64,000 nt of DNA from Acidobacteriaceae bacterium (GCA_019240405.1 JAFAYL010000038.1:1-64000), one strand, 5' to 3'; shown: positions 23,957 through 33,116, numbered from the stretch's first letter. Notes: a model not told the origin generated them from the letters alone. Numbers and translations are program-made.

Positions 23957-25219
23957 ATGGAGGCTCTTCTGATCAGAAGTCACTTTTCGTTGTTTTTGGC
24001 ATCCGCCTTGGCGAGCTTGTCTGGCGTGGTGTTATTCGCTCAAGATGGCTCTTCGCTTCGAAGAATTGATCCGAGCGAACTACATGTTTTGAGCGATCAA
24101 TCGGCGAGGGAGGCGCTCGCGGGCAAGTCGAAGCTTGGCGGAGCGCGAACGCGGCTGGCGCCAGCCGGCGGCAGTCTCCCTCTCTGGACTTACCAAGTGC
24201 GAGCAGCTCAAGACGGGCAGACTTACACAGGAATGATTGTTGGTACGAGCCCTACCGGTAAACAGACCACCACAACCGTTCCGGCTATTCTCGTCCCCGT
24301 GATCCTCAAGATCACGCAGGGAGGAGTCACGTACATTTTTGATCCCACCACCGCCGATCCCAGTTGCCTCGGATCTGGACATTCCGCGTTAGGTCTAACC
24401 CAATCGTCGCCGCTATTTCAGAATGCAAATTTCACTTTTAACGGCGTCAACGTGGGCAATACGCAATATTCGGATGCGATGTTGAGAGGCGAGTTCTGGA
24501 AGTATATAAAATCCTCATCCAGCGCTTACCATTTACACTTAAGCCTCACGACGAAGTCTGCCCTGACTATTAGCGTGAACGCAGGGGGCAGCGGGAATTC
24601 CACGGCTGCCGTTTATAACTTAGGCGGCGGGTACTGCGGATCCAACACGCACACGAACCAGGCCGGTCTGCTTGGCATCGTTGACATCGACACAATTGAC
24701 AATGCGCTCGGAAACTACATCAGTGCCAACGGCCTCAACGCGGGACAGTTCCCCTTCTTCGTTATCTACAATTCGGTAATGTCCGAAGGCTCAGCTGACA
24801 ATCTGAATAACTGCTGTATTCTGGGTTATCACAATGCTTTAGGCAACCCCGGACAGACGTACGGCATCGCGGATTTTGAAGGGCGGGATCAGACTGTTTT
24901 CAGTGGTGTTTCAGATGTAGCGGCTGCATCGCACGAAGTCAACGAATGGGTAAACGATCCGAGCGGCGGAAATCCAACGCCGTCCTGGGGAAACATCGGA
25001 CAGGTCAGTGGATGCCAGAACAATTTTGAAGTTGGCGATCCCTTGAGCGGAACTCTTTTTCCTTCGGTTTACCTGAACGGATTTACATATCATCTTCAGG
25101 AACTAGCGTACTTCTCCTGGTTCTACGGCGGCGCTTCGTTGGGAGCCGGCGGGAAGTATTCAGACAATGGCACATTCACCGGCGACGCGAACCTGTGCCC
25201 GCCCGGCGGAACGAACTAA
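23957..25219 (+). CDS. Secreted protein with SHEVNEW motif, possible metalloprotein
   Basis: A 420-residue secreted protein: signal peptide about 1-29 (SLFLASALASLSGVVLFAQ), a propeptide-like region, then a beta-rich domain with several Cys (DPSCLGSGHS, GGGYCGS, NNCCILGYH, SGCQNNFEVGDP). The segment AASHEVNEWVNDP (about 323-335) resembles the HE-x-x-E metal-binding helix seen in exordium/PHI-1-like and some peptidase-like proteins. The following DP and the late Cys-Asn-Glu-Val-Gly-Asp segment fit that pattern. A protease role is only a guess. It stands alone, ending at a strong terminator. Confidence 0.72.
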   Translation: MEALLIRSHFSLFLASALASLSGVVLFAQDGSSLRRIDPSELHVLSDQSAREALAGKSKLGGARTRLAPAGGSLPLWTYQVRAAQDGQTYTGMIVGTSPTGKQTTTTVPAILVPVILKITQGGVTYIFDPTTADPSCLGSGHSALGLTQSSPLFQNANFTFNGVNVGNTQYSDAMLRGEFWKYIKSSSSAYHLHLSLTTKSALTISVNAGGSGNSTAAVYNLGGGYCGSNTHTNQAGLLGIVDIDTIDNALGNYISANGLNAGQFPFFVIYNSVMSEGSADNLNNCCILGYHNALGNPGQTYGIADFEGRDQTVFSGVSDVAAASHEVNEWVNDPSGGNPTPSWGNIGQVSGCQNNFEVGDPLSGTLFPSVYLNGFTYHLQELAYFSWFYGGASLGAGGKYSDNGTFTGDANLCPPGGTN

Positions 25220-25237
25220 GTATCTCTTTTTGCTATG

Positions 25238-25263
25238 GGCCGCTGTCTCGCGCAGCGGCCTTT
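25238..25263 (+). terminator. Intrinsic terminator
   Basis: An 8-bp perfect stem GGCCGCTG / CAGCGGCC with a 7-base loop is followed directly by TTTCT. It is 18 bases after the stop of the secreted SHEVNEW protein and just before the end of the convergent oxidoreductase gene. Confidence 0.75.
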
Positions 25264-26412
25264 CTATTGAACGTCAACCCAAGTGCGTTTAGCGGCGCTC
25301 TCCGCCACTTTTTCGAGCAGAATCATTCCGCGAAGGCCATCTTCAAAAGTCGGATAGTCGACCGGGGCTGTGGGATCGGCGACTTTCGCATAAAACCGTT
25401 TGAACACCTGCTTATGGGAGTCGTCATAGCCTTCACTGTGTCCGCCGGGCAGATCGGCGAAAGCAGCAGCGGCAGGATACATCAGTGAGCCGTCTTTGAT
25501 GATCAGTTGATTCGGCTCATTGCGATGCCCGATCCATAAGGTATCGGGCTGCTCCTGGTTCCACGCGACTCCAGCCTTGCTGCCGAAAATTTCGAACGCG
25601 AAACGATTTTTGCATCCGGCGGACACCTGACTCACGGTGAACGCGCCGCGAGTCTGATTACCGAGTCTAAGCATAACCACGCCGAAATCCTCAGTGTCGA
25701 TGGGGACCTCTTCATAGTCAGTCGGTTGTAGCTTTTTCCCTGAGAACGTCTCAACGGACCCTTTCGGTCGCTTGCGTTTCGGATGAAATGTGGCGAGATC
25801 GGCAGAAAGCGCAGTGATCTGCAAGCCCGTGAGGTATTGGATCATGTCCATCCAGTGGGAACCGATATCGCCCATGACGCGAAGCTTGCCGTTTGATTTA
25901 GAATCGAGCCGCCAATTCCAATCGGTCTCGTACAGCAGCCAGTCTTGCGAATAAGTCCCCTGCACAATCAGGATGTCGCCAAGATCTCCCGCCAAAATCA
26001 TCTGCCGGATTTGCTGCACGACGGGGTAGTAGCGAAGGTTGTGCTGAACGCAGTTGATGGTGTTTTTTGTTTTCGCTGCATCTACTAGTTGCCGCGCTTC
26101 ATCAGCCGTCATGGCCAGAGGCTTTTCGCATAACACCGCTTTGCCGGCATCGATCGCGGCAAGCGACATTGGAAAGTGATCTACATTCGGCGTGCAGATG
26201 TGAACTGTAGTGATTTCTCGATCCTCCAAAACATCGTTGAGGTTGCTCGTCGCAAATGGGATCCCGGCGCGTTCTGCGAAAGCTCTCGCCGTCTCAGGCC
26301 GGCTCCCGACGACAGCAACGATATCTACATTACCCAAGCGGCGAACATTTTCGGTGTGAACTTTACCCATGAAACCCGTACCGACGATGGCGCTCTTGAT
26401 TCGTTGCATCAA
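25264..26412 (-). CDS. Gfo/Idh/MocA-family NAD(P)-dependent oxidoreductase
   Basis: A 382-residue sugar or inositol dehydrogenase-type enzyme. The N-terminal Rossmann domain has IVGTGFMGKVH (about 8-18) and the family hallmark CEKPLA (about 95-100). The C-terminal domain contains GDIGSHWMDMIQYLTG, whose His is the usual catalytic residue position, and the substrate-cleft segment GCKNRFAFEIFGSKAG. No signal peptide, so cytosolic. Such proteins oxidise sugars, inositols or sugar acids; the substrate cannot be assigned. It is a single-gene unit with a 375-base gap upstream. Confidence 0.92.
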   Translation of the reverse strand: MMQRIKSAIVGTGFMGKVHTENVRRLGNVDIVAVVGSRPETARAFAERAGIPFATSNLNDVLEDREITTVHICTPNVDHFPMSLAAIDAGKAVLCEKPLAMTADEARQLVDAAKTKNTINCVQHNLRYYPVVQQIRQMILAGDLGDILIVQGTYSQDWLLYETDWNWRLDSKSNGKLRVMGDIGSHWMDMIQYLTGLQITALSADLATFHPKRKRPKGSVETFSGKKLQPTDYEEVPIDTEDFGVVMLRLGNQTRGAFTVSQVSAGCKNRFAFEIFGSKAGVAWNQEQPDTLWIGHRNEPNQLIIKDGSLMYPAAAAFADLPGGHSEGYDDSHKQVFKRFYAKVADPTAPVDYPTFEDGLRGMILLEKVAESAAKRTWVDVQ

Positions 26413-26787
26413 AAATCTTTCTCCTCAATTGGGACGAGCATTTCTCAAAAGCTTTCGATCAGCCTTACGCAGACCGTGATGAGTATATCTGATGCCTATG
26501 ACCGTAATAGAGAATGACTATGCAGCGTACTCGGGAAGAGAGTAGCAGAGGCAGAGGGTACACGGTTTACTTCGATTCAATTACAAGCCAGCGAAAACTG
26601 CCAACTCAAGCATTCTGAATTTCATACACGATTTGATCATTTCCTACACAAAGCCGTACTGAACTTTTCCTACCCGCTCAACCTGGTACCGGATTGGCTC
26701 GATAAATCAAAGAGGAGCGAAGACGTTTTTGGTTCAGAAACTTTCGGAACTTCACGTGCATCAAGAATTACAGCAAGGCGAATTGAA
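26413..26787. other. Intergenic stretch with no supported gene
   Basis: AT-richer than its surroundings and divergent between the oxidoreductase and the small membrane protein, so it probably holds both promoters. I see no credible coding frame, terminator or strong repeat. A partial match to the 21-bp motif (TCCTACACAAA at 26643-26653) lacks the conserved right half. Confidence 0.5.
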
Positions 26788-27135
26788 ATGCCTGAATCTC
26801 GAACTACAGCCATTGCCGTATGGGCAGAACCGGCGCGCGCTTGGACGGTAAGCGTCCTGCAATCGGCCGGAAACACACTTTCGCGCGGCCTCGCTTGGGC
26901 CGGTGATACAGCTCAAGAGTTTGGAGCGCTGTTGTCGGCGCTCATGGGCCCTGCCGTGGTTTCGGCATATGCATTAGCGCTGTGGAGTCTTGCGGCGAAT
27001 TTGGGTTGGACCGACACGTTCGTCTTCGCCACCGGGCCGTTATCTAACTGGCTGGTCTGGTCTGCGATTGCCCTATCAGTCAACTTGGCAGCGGGAATCC
27101 TCAAGCGGCGTACGCAATCAGAGAATCAGTCATAG
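26788..27135 (+). CDS. Small predicted membrane protein
   Basis: A 115-residue protein starting at ATG 26788, with AAGG about 9 bases upstream. It has a soluble amphipathic N-terminal part (about 1-45) and two predicted membrane helices (about 47-70 and 83-103), ending in a basic cytoplasmic tail (KRRTQSENQS). No motif or family recognised. Coding is supported by the clean hydrophobic segments and open frame; it lies 90 bases upstream of the rhomboid gene on the same strand. Confidence 0.6.
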   Translation: MPESRTTAIAVWAEPARAWTVSVLQSAGNTLSRGLAWAGDTAQEFGALLSALMGPAVVSAYALALWSLAANLGWTDTFVFATGPLSNWLVWSAIALSVNLAAGILKRRTQSENQS

Positions 27136-27225
27136 TACTTATACGCGTCCTAGCCTCCGCCAGCGCGAGCGTCGCTGAAATCTGATCTCCTTTGTTATCC
27201 TAAGAAGGAAAACCTTCCCACGCGC

Positions 27226-27996
27226 ATGTCCTTCAGTTCGCGTTCGTACGTGAATCCTTATATCCCCTCGAACCGTTTTCCAGCCGGCCTCAAATGGCTG
27301 CTGATTGTGAACACCGGGCTTTTTGTCCTGTTCATTCTTGCGGGGCAGCTTGCCGAACGTCAACTGGGCTTGGTCGTTGATTACCTGGGACTTGTCCCTG
27401 CGCAAGTTGTGCACAGGTTTGCTATCTGGCAACTTGTGACCTACATGTTTGTCCATTCGGGCTTTTCTCACATTCTCTGGAACATGCTCGCGTTGTGGAT
27501 GTTTGGCGCGCAGATAGAGCGATTGTGGGGAACCCCCCGCTTCCTCCGGTTTTATTTCACGTGTGGAGTTTTTGCTGCGCTAACAGTTATCGTGTGCGCC
27601 TATATTTTTGGTGGAACTAATATTATGACGGTAGGTTCGTCGGGGGCCATCTACGGCATACTTGTTGCCTACGGGCTCATGTTCCCGGATCAAACCGTTT
27701 TGTTCGGCTTCTTAATTCCCATCAAATCGAAGTATTTCGTGATGATCATAGGTGGAATCGTTTTCCTGCAAGCCTATATGGGAACGGTTGGAGGAAAGGG
27801 AAGCGGAGTGGCGGTAGTGGCGCATTTAGGGGGCTTAGTAGCCGGTTACCTTCTCTTGCGAGGCAACCGCTTGCGCTCACAGATCGTCCGTCCTATATCG
27901 GCGAGTTATCGGGATTGGAAACTGCGCCGCGCACGGAGGCAATTCGAGGTGTATCGTCGAAAACACAATTCTGATCGCGATCGCTGGGTCCATTAA
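27226..27996 (+). CDS. Rhomboid-family intramembrane serine protease
   Basis: A 256-residue membrane protease that cleaves within membrane helices. Six hydrophobic segments are visible between about 22 and 210. The catalytic dyad is Ser139 in the GSSGAIYG motif and His200 in VVAHLGGLVAGY; the conserved FVHSGFSHILWNMLALWMFG region (helix 2, with His and Asn of the oxyanion site) is intact. The basic C-terminal tail (about 215-256) is cytoplasmic. ATG at 27226. Substrates unknown. Confidence 0.94.
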   Translation: MSFSSRSYVNPYIPSNRFPAGLKWLLIVNTGLFVLFILAGQLAERQLGLVVDYLGLVPAQVVHRFAIWQLVTYMFVHSGFSHILWNMLALWMFGAQIERLWGTPRFLRFYFTCGVFAALTVIVCAYIFGGTNIMTVGSSGAIYGILVAYGLMFPDQTVLFGFLIPIKSKYFVMIIGGIVFLQAYMGTVGGKGSGVAVVAHLGGLVAGYLLLRGNRLRSQIVRPISASYRDWKLRRARRQFEVYRRKHNSDRDRWVH

Positions 27997-28030
27997 CAAT
28001 TTGGATAATGCCAGCACAAGATAGATAGTT

Positions 28031-29161
28031 ATGAAGTACCGATTCGTTGTTGCCGCGCTTGCCGGTCTAGCTTTAATTTTGACGAGTGTCCCGCTATATG
28101 TTCGAGCGCAGGACAGCCCGCAATCACAGAGCAGCGATTCTGTTGCCAAACCCAAACCGAAACCCGGCGAGAATCCCCAGCCCGATCAGCAGCAGATTCC
28201 ATCAGAGTATAAGAAGCAAAAGGAAGCGCCGCCGAATACTCCGACATTCGAGGCAAATGCCACCACGGTGTCTGTTGATGTCGCTGTGCTCGACAACAAA
28301 GGCCGTTTCATTCCCGCCATTCCGCAGGACAAGTTTCGAGTGCTCGAAGATGGTGTTCCACAGCAGATTACGCAATTCGGAAAGAGCGAAGCGCCGATAA
28401 CCATTTGTATGCTGATCGAGTTCAGCGGCCGTTTTCAGGCATTCTGGTCCTACGGTTGGTATGAGACGCTTCAGGCCTCGTACGGCTTTCTCGAGACGTT
28501 GAAACCGGACGACAACGTTGCAGTTGTCGAGTTCGATATGCGGCCCACGATTCTTTCTGACTTCTCGCCCGATAAGCGCAAAGCAGAAGAAGCAATGGCC
28601 CGGCTGCGGATTCCCGGTTTCAGCGAATCCAACATATTCGATGCCTTAACCGACATGGCGGATCGTATGTCGGGCATCGAGGGACGCAAGGCGATTCTGG
28701 TAATTGCAACTGGACTCGATACCTTCAGCAGGATCACATTCGATCAAGCGCGGAAATCGCTGCAGGAATCGGGCGTGCCGATCTATTCGATCAGTATTCT
28801 TCAGATCGCGCGAATAATGGCCGAATCGCGGGGAATGGGTCCGATTCAGGAAATGGATTTCCTGCAGGCCGACAACGAAATGAAGACATTTGCTAAAGAA
28901 ACTGGAGGACAAGCCTATTTTCCCCGGTTCCTTGGAGAATATCCAGGCGTTTTCCGCGCTGTCCAGGATTCGCTCCGAAACCAGTATTCGCTCGCTTATC
29001 ATCCGACGAACACTGCAAAAGACGGCAAGTTTCGGCATATCAAAGTGGAGCTGGTGAATCCCTCGACTAATGAGCCGCTGCGGATTGTTGAGAATGGCAA
29101 GACCGTCAAGTACCAGATTCTGGCGAAAGCCGGATACAAAGCTCCGCGCGAAGTTGATTAA
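28031..29161 (+). CDS. Secreted acidobacterial VWFA-related domain protein
   Basis: A 376-residue exported protein: signal peptide about 1-27 (AALAGLALILTSVPLYVRAQ), a Pro/Gln/Lys-rich linker (28-75), then a VWFA-related domain as in TIGR03436. Diagnostic segments are VSVDVAVLDNKGRFIP, FRVLEDGVPQQITQF, VVEFDMRPTILSDFSPD, RKAILVIATGLDTFS, and a C-terminal YSLAYHPTN with VKVELVNP-type strand. The MIDAS position reads IEFSGRF instead of D-x-S-x-S, so classical metal-dependent binding is doubtful. This family is highly expanded in Acidobacteria and is a taxonomic marker here. Function unknown. Confidence 0.92.
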   Translation: MKYRFVVAALAGLALILTSVPLYVRAQDSPQSQSSDSVAKPKPKPGENPQPDQQQIPSEYKKQKEAPPNTPTFEANATTVSVDVAVLDNKGRFIPAIPQDKFRVLEDGVPQQITQFGKSEAPITICMLIEFSGRFQAFWSYGWYETLQASYGFLETLKPDDNVAVVEFDMRPTILSDFSPDKRKAEEAMARLRIPGFSESNIFDALTDMADRMSGIEGRKAILVIATGLDTFSRITFDQARKSLQESGVPIYSISILQIARIMAESRGMGPIQEMDFLQADNEMKTFAKETGGQAYFPRFLGEYPGVFRAVQDSLRNQYSLAYHPTNTAKDGKFRHIKVELVNPSTNEPLRIVENGKTVKYQILAKAGYKAPREVD

Positions 29162-29264
29162 GCCCTCAACGGATCTCGTAAAACGCTAGCCTTCCATAGG
29201 CCGCACTCTGGGACACTCATGTCAAGCACTCGATGTGCAACGATTTGAGTCCGATAGAAAGTGA

Positions 29265-29293
29265 TTGACAGTTCGGAATGGCTCTGTTACTTT
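29265..29293 (+). promoter_or_regulatory. Candidate sigma-70-type promoter
   Basis: A perfect TTGACA (29265-29270), a 17-base spacer and TACTTT (29288-29293) lie directly upstream of the receiver-domain gene. The ATG at 29306 is only about 12 bases past the -10, and no ribosome-binding site is seen, so the transcript may be leaderless. Confidence 0.45.
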
Positions 29294-29305
29294 CTCTGAG
29301 TCTGG

Positions 29306-29758
29306 ATGCGATCAGCTCCTTCACACCGCTCTCCAACTCCCGCGTTGATTCTTCTCGTCGACGATAATCAGGACGGCGTCGTTGCACGCCGCTCCGTGCT
29401 CGAAGAATTGGGGTACAAAGTGATCTCGGCTTGTTGCGGCCGCGATGCTTTGCAAGCTGTCGAAAAAGAAGATGTCGACTTGGTTATCACTGACTATAAA
29501 ATGGCGCCAATAAATGGGCTCGAATTCATCGACACTCTGCGGAAGCGAGGATTTCAGAAGCCCATTATTTTGCTTAGTGGTTTCGCCGAGAGCCTCGGGT
29601 TTCGCAGCGAAACGAGCGGAGCCGATGTCGTAATTCAAAAGAGTGCGAATGAGATTGCGCAACTCGTGCGTTGCACAAAACGCCTACTTACGGTTCCCAA
29701 GAAGCCTGCCGGTTCCCGTACTGTGGGAAAAAAAGGCCGGGGAACTGCAGCATCGTAG
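29306..29758 (+). CDS. CheY-like single-domain response regulator
   Basis: A 150-residue receiver domain without an output domain. The acidic pair is at LLVDDN (about 17-21), the phospho-acceptor is Asp63 (LVITDYKMAPING), the switch Ser is in ILLSGFAE, and the conserved Lys is in VIQKSAN. The C-terminal tail is basic (KKPAGSRTVGKKGRG). No kinase gene is adjacent, so its partner is elsewhere. It probably relays phosphate by protein-protein contact. Confidence 0.92.
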   Translation: MRSAPSHRSPTPALILLVDDNQDGVVARRSVLEELGYKVISACCGRDALQAVEKEDVDLVITDYKMAPINGLEFIDTLRKRGFQKPIILLSGFAESLGFRSETSGADVVIQKSANEIAQLVRCTKRLLTVPKKPAGSRTVGKKGRGTAAS

Positions 29759-29885
29759 ATATTCTCCGGAAATCAGGATCGATTTCGCTCGCTCGCTTTT
29801 TAGCACCAAACGCCAAAGCAGCTCGCCAGGTGACATGGCTCACCAGAGCGATGCGCGTTTCTCTCCTCCCACTATAGTGGGGGAA

Positions 29886-31703
29886 ATGGCTATGCATCAG
29901 GCGTTCTCAAGTTTCCTTTGTGCGCTCGCGCTCCTCGTCATCACGCTGCAGGGCACGGCGGCGAATCTCTCAACCGCCACTGCGCGAAAAGGCATTCCTC
30001 CCAAAACTGGGGGAACGCCATATTCGCTGATACGTTCACTGTCTTTGCACGATCGAATCGCGCAGTTGATCATAGTGCGAGCTTACGGTGATTATCCGTG
30101 CGCCGACGAGCCCGAATACAAAAGACTTGTGCGGTGGGTGCGAGAGGACCGAGTCGGCGGATTCATCGTTGCAAATCGTATTCAAGACGGTGCGGTAATC
30201 AATGCACAGCCTTTCGAGATGGCTGCGTTCATCAACCACATGCAACGCCTGGCAAGAACGCCGCTGCTGATCGCGGCGGACTTCGAGCGCGGCGCTTCGA
30301 TGCGCGTCGCGGAAACTGCAAAATTCCCCTACCTGATGGCGTATGGGGCGGCTCGTGACATGACGGCTACCAAGGAGCTGGGCGCGGCAACCGCCCGGGA
30401 GGCCCGCGCTCTGGGAATCAGATGGGTCTTTGCTCCCGATGCAGACGTAAACAATAATCCGGATAACCCGATTATCAACGTGAGGTCGTTTGGAGAAGAC
30501 CCACAGGCTGTTGCTAACGGGGTATCCGCGTTCATTGAGGGTGCGCACTCGGATCCGAGCAACTATGTTCTGGTGACCGCGAAGCATTTTCCGGGACATG
30601 GCGACACAGCGGAAGACAGCCATATGCAGTTGGCCAAGCTTGATCAACCTAAAGAAAGAATCGAATCGGTCGAATTGGTGCCGTTCCGGGCGGCTGTCGA
30701 GCATGGAGCGGATTCAATAATGACAGCGCATATGGAAGTTCCGGCCTTCGATCAGCAGGGTGTTCCGGCAACGGTTTCGGAAAACGTTCTTACTGGCCTG
30801 CTCAGAAACGAGATCGGGTTCCGAGGGTTGATCGTTACGGATGCCATGGACATGCAGGGGCTCGCCTCTCTGTATTCGCAGGGCGAAGCAGCGGTCCGCG
30901 CGATTGAAGCAGGCGCGGATGCGCTCCTGATGCCTTCCGATCCCGAGGCATGCATTCATGCGCTAATGGCAGCAGTCACAAGCGGCCGGATCTCCCGCCG
31001 GCGCATCGACGCGAGCGCCGCGAAGGTAATGGCTGCCAAGCAGGAGGTCGGACTGCTGCGGAGCCGGTTTGTGAATCTTGATTTCATCAGCGATCAGACG
31101 AAAGACCCCGGCTACGAACAGATCGCGCAAACCATTGCAGACCGTGCGGTAACGTTGGTGAAAGATGACAAGCGTCTGTTTCCCCTGCCTGATCCGAATG
31201 CATGCCTCATCGTGATGAGCGAAGGAGAATTTTCGCAGCGTGGCCAGACGCTCGTGACCGAGTTGCGTCGCGGCGCGCCGGGAATCAGAAGCTACATTGC
31301 GCATCCCGAGATGCCGAATCCCATACTCGAAGCGATAGGGAGAGACGCATCCACCTGCAAGGAAATTTACGTGGCAGCTTTCGTGACAGTCGCCGCGTAT
31401 CGGGGGAGCGTTGCGCTCCAAGGCGGACTCAATTCCTTAATGAACGCGCTGGTGCACGGGCCGGTTCCCGTTGGGTTGATTTCGCTCGGCAATCCATATT
31501 TACTCCGTGAATTCCCGGACGTCTCTTCCTATGCTGCAACCTTTAGCACGACCGCGACTTCGGAAATTGCGGCGGCCCGCGCGATTTTGGGCGAGATCCC
31601 TATAACCGGCAAAATGCCGGTATCCATTCCTGGATTCGCGCGCATCGGAGACGGTCTCGATGTACCAGCCAAAGCCAAGGTGGCGTCTAACCGAACGCAA
31701 TGA
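29886..31703 (+). CDS. Glycoside hydrolase family 3, beta-N-acetylglucosaminidase-like, exported
   Basis: From ATG 29886 (or 29892) the protein is about 605 residues; the frame is open to 29643 but the extension overlaps the receiver gene and lacks similarity. Signal peptide about 1-27. The GH3 barrel has NVRSFGEDP, the NagZ-type loop KHFPGHGDTAEDSH, and the nucleophile Asp319 in VTDAMDMQGL. The loop with GDT-x-x-DSH indicates beta-N-acetylhexosaminidase rather than glucosidase activity, so muropeptide or chitin-type substrates are likely. A C-terminal alpha/beta domain (about 410-590) is present, unlike short NagZ. The next gene overlaps its stop by 4 bases. Confidence 0.9.
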   Translation: MAMHQAFSSFLCALALLVITLQGTAANLSTATARKGIPPKTGGTPYSLIRSLSLHDRIAQLIIVRAYGDYPCADEPEYKRLVRWVREDRVGGFIVANRIQDGAVINAQPFEMAAFINHMQRLARTPLLIAADFERGASMRVAETAKFPYLMAYGAARDMTATKELGAATAREARALGIRWVFAPDADVNNNPDNPIINVRSFGEDPQAVANGVSAFIEGAHSDPSNYVLVTAKHFPGHGDTAEDSHMQLAKLDQPKERIESVELVPFRAAVEHGADSIMTAHMEVPAFDQQGVPATVSENVLTGLLRNEIGFRGLIVTDAMDMQGLASLYSQGEAAVRAIEAGADALLMPSDPEACIHALMAAVTSGRISRRRIDASAAKVMAAKQEVGLLRSRFVNLDFISDQTKDPGYEQIAQTIADRAVTLVKDDKRLFPLPDPNACLIVMSEGEFSQRGQTLVTELRRGAPGIRSYIAHPEMPNPILEAIGRDASTCKEIYVAAFVTVAAYRGSVALQGGLNSLMNALVHGPVPVGLISLGNPYLLREFPDVSSYAATFSTTATSEIAAARAILGEIPITGKMPVSIPGFARIGDGLDVPAKAKVASNRTQ

Positions 31704-32395
31704 CACAGATTACCTGGCTTGGGCACGCTACATTTCAACTGAAATTCGATTTTGGCGAAGTGTTGCTGATGGATCCGTGGATTGAGGGAAATCCCGCATA
31801 TCCCAAAGACTACGAGATCGAAAAAGTGGATGCGATTGCAGTCTCCCATGCGCATTACGACCACACCAACGATGTCGTTCCGCTCGCAAAAAAGCACAAT
31901 GCAAAGGTGATCGCGATCGTCGAAACATCGGCGTGGCTTGAAAAGAAGGGCGTGAAGAACGCTGTCGGCATCAACAAAGGGGGGACGCTGGATCTCGGCT
32001 TTGTGAAATTAACCATGACCCATGCCGTCCACAGTGGCGGTATCAAGGACGGTTCGGATTGGCTTTATGGCGGTGAGCCCGCCGGGTATGTGCTGACCCA
32101 AAAGGATGGACGCCGGGCATATTTCGCTGGAGACACCACAGTGTTCTCCGATATGGCGTTGATCCAACAACTGTACGAGCCTGAGCTGGCGTTTCTGCCG
32201 ATTGGGGATCACTTCACAATGGGTCCGCACGAAGCGGCACATGCGGCGCGGTTACTCAAACCCAAAAGAGTGATACCTATGCACTTCGGAACATTTCCGC
32301 AGCTAACGGGCCGCCCCGAGGACTTGGCCGATAAGCTGAAAGGCGATTCGATCGAGGTCTGGACCCTCAAGCAAGGCAATCCAGTGCGCTGGTGA
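31700..32395 (+). CDS. Metallo-beta-lactamase-fold hydrolase (UPF0173 type)
   Basis: A 231-residue metal-dependent hydrolase. It has the zinc motif SHAHYDHTND (about 49-58), a second His in THAVHSGG, AGDTTVFSDM with the metal Asp, GDHFTMGPHEA, and the terminal His in MHFGTFP, matching the UPF0173 family (UlaG-like). Cytosolic. Its ATG overlaps the TGA of the GH3 gene (ATGA), so it is translationally coupled to a glycosidase; a role in sugar catabolism is possible but not shown. Confidence 0.92.
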   Translation: MTQITWLGHATFQLKFDFGEVLLMDPWIEGNPAYPKDYEIEKVDAIAVSHAHYDHTNDVVPLAKKHNAKVIAIVETSAWLEKKGVKNAVGINKGGTLDLGFVKLTMTHAVHSGGIKDGSDWLYGGEPAGYVLTQKDGRRAYFAGDTTVFSDMALIQQLYEPELAFLPIGDHFTMGPHEAAHAARLLKPKRVIPMHFGTFPQLTGRPEDLADKLKGDSIEVWTLKQGNPVRW

Positions 32396-32421
32396 TAAAC
32401 GGCCGGAGGTCCGTCTCTTCT

Positions 32422-33030
32422 TCAGTAATGCTGCACGATCACGTCGCGAAAGCCCGTCTTGCGAAGTGAATCACGCGTTGACGAGAGATCGGCAGTGCTT
32501 TGAATTGGGCCAATCAACACGCGATAGAACTTCGTATTGCCCGGTTTCGGCGCTGCGTGCGCCCGAAAATTCTTCTTTCGTAGGACGTCGGCAATTGCTT
32601 CCGCCTCGTCGCGCCCCACAGCGGCCACTTGCAGAAACGTTTGGCCCTTTTGTGGAGTGAAGCTTTCATCGCTCGCGGGCGTCGGGGCCGAAGCGTTCAC
32701 TTTTTTAGTTCCTAGCGGCGGCGGAGGTTCGGAAGTGGCATCTTCTTCCTTGGCCTTCGAATTTCCGGGCGGATTTGTGGCACCGGAGTTCGATTGGGCG
32801 TCATTGCTCGAGGAGTCCGGCGTCAAAGTGTGCGTTTCTCCAGGTGCGGCGTTCTTGGCTTGAGCAGCGGTCGTCTCAGCCGCGGCTGTCCTCTTGTCGA
32901 GCGATTCACGGCCGACCATGTAGCCCCCCGTAAAGGCAACGCCGAGAAGAATCGCAACTACAAAAAATATTCCAAGGAGTTGCTTGTTGCCGAGCAGAAT
33001 CTCCGTTTCATTTTCGTCGGTCCGCAACAT
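32422..33030 (-). CDS. SPOR-domain membrane protein
   Basis: A 202-residue bitopic protein: cytoplasmic N-terminus, one membrane helix (about 18-40, LLGIFFVVAILLGVAFTGGYMVG), a long Pro/Ser/Ala-rich periplasmic linker, and a C-terminal SPOR domain (about 125-202; TFLQVAAVGRDEAEAIADVLRKK, and FYRVLIGPIQ). SPOR domains bind denuded peptidoglycan glycans at division sites, so a cell-envelope or division role is likely. Divergent from the YVTN protein gene. Confidence 0.9.
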   Translation of the reverse strand: MLRTDENETEILLGNKQLLGIFFVVAILLGVAFTGGYMVGRESLDKRTAAAETTAAQAKNAAPGETHTLTPDSSSNDAQSNSGATNPPGNSKAKEEDATSEPPPPLGTKKVNASAPTPASDESFTPQKGQTFLQVAAVGRDEAEAIADVLRKKNFRAHAAPKPGNTKFYRVLIGPIQSTADLSSTRDSLRKTGFRDVIVQHY

Positions 33031-33116
33031 TTCTAATTAAAAGTGTACTTGACTGTTTCAGTAATGAGAAATCAGATGTTACTTTTCCAAGTTCACGCTA
33101 CCCTTACATATAAGCC

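Noticed and set aside
26643-26653. TCCTACACAAA, matching the left half of the 21-bp motif
   Set aside because: The right half (TRTGCGGTGAC) is missing, and it is 6 kb from the other copies; probably chance.
30036-30704. 222-codon minus-strand open frame
   Set aside because: Entirely antisense to the GH3 glycosidase, whose catalytic motifs fix the coding strand.
33049-33090. TTGACT-based promoter upstream of the YVTN gene
   Set aside because: No acceptable -10 at a proper distance.
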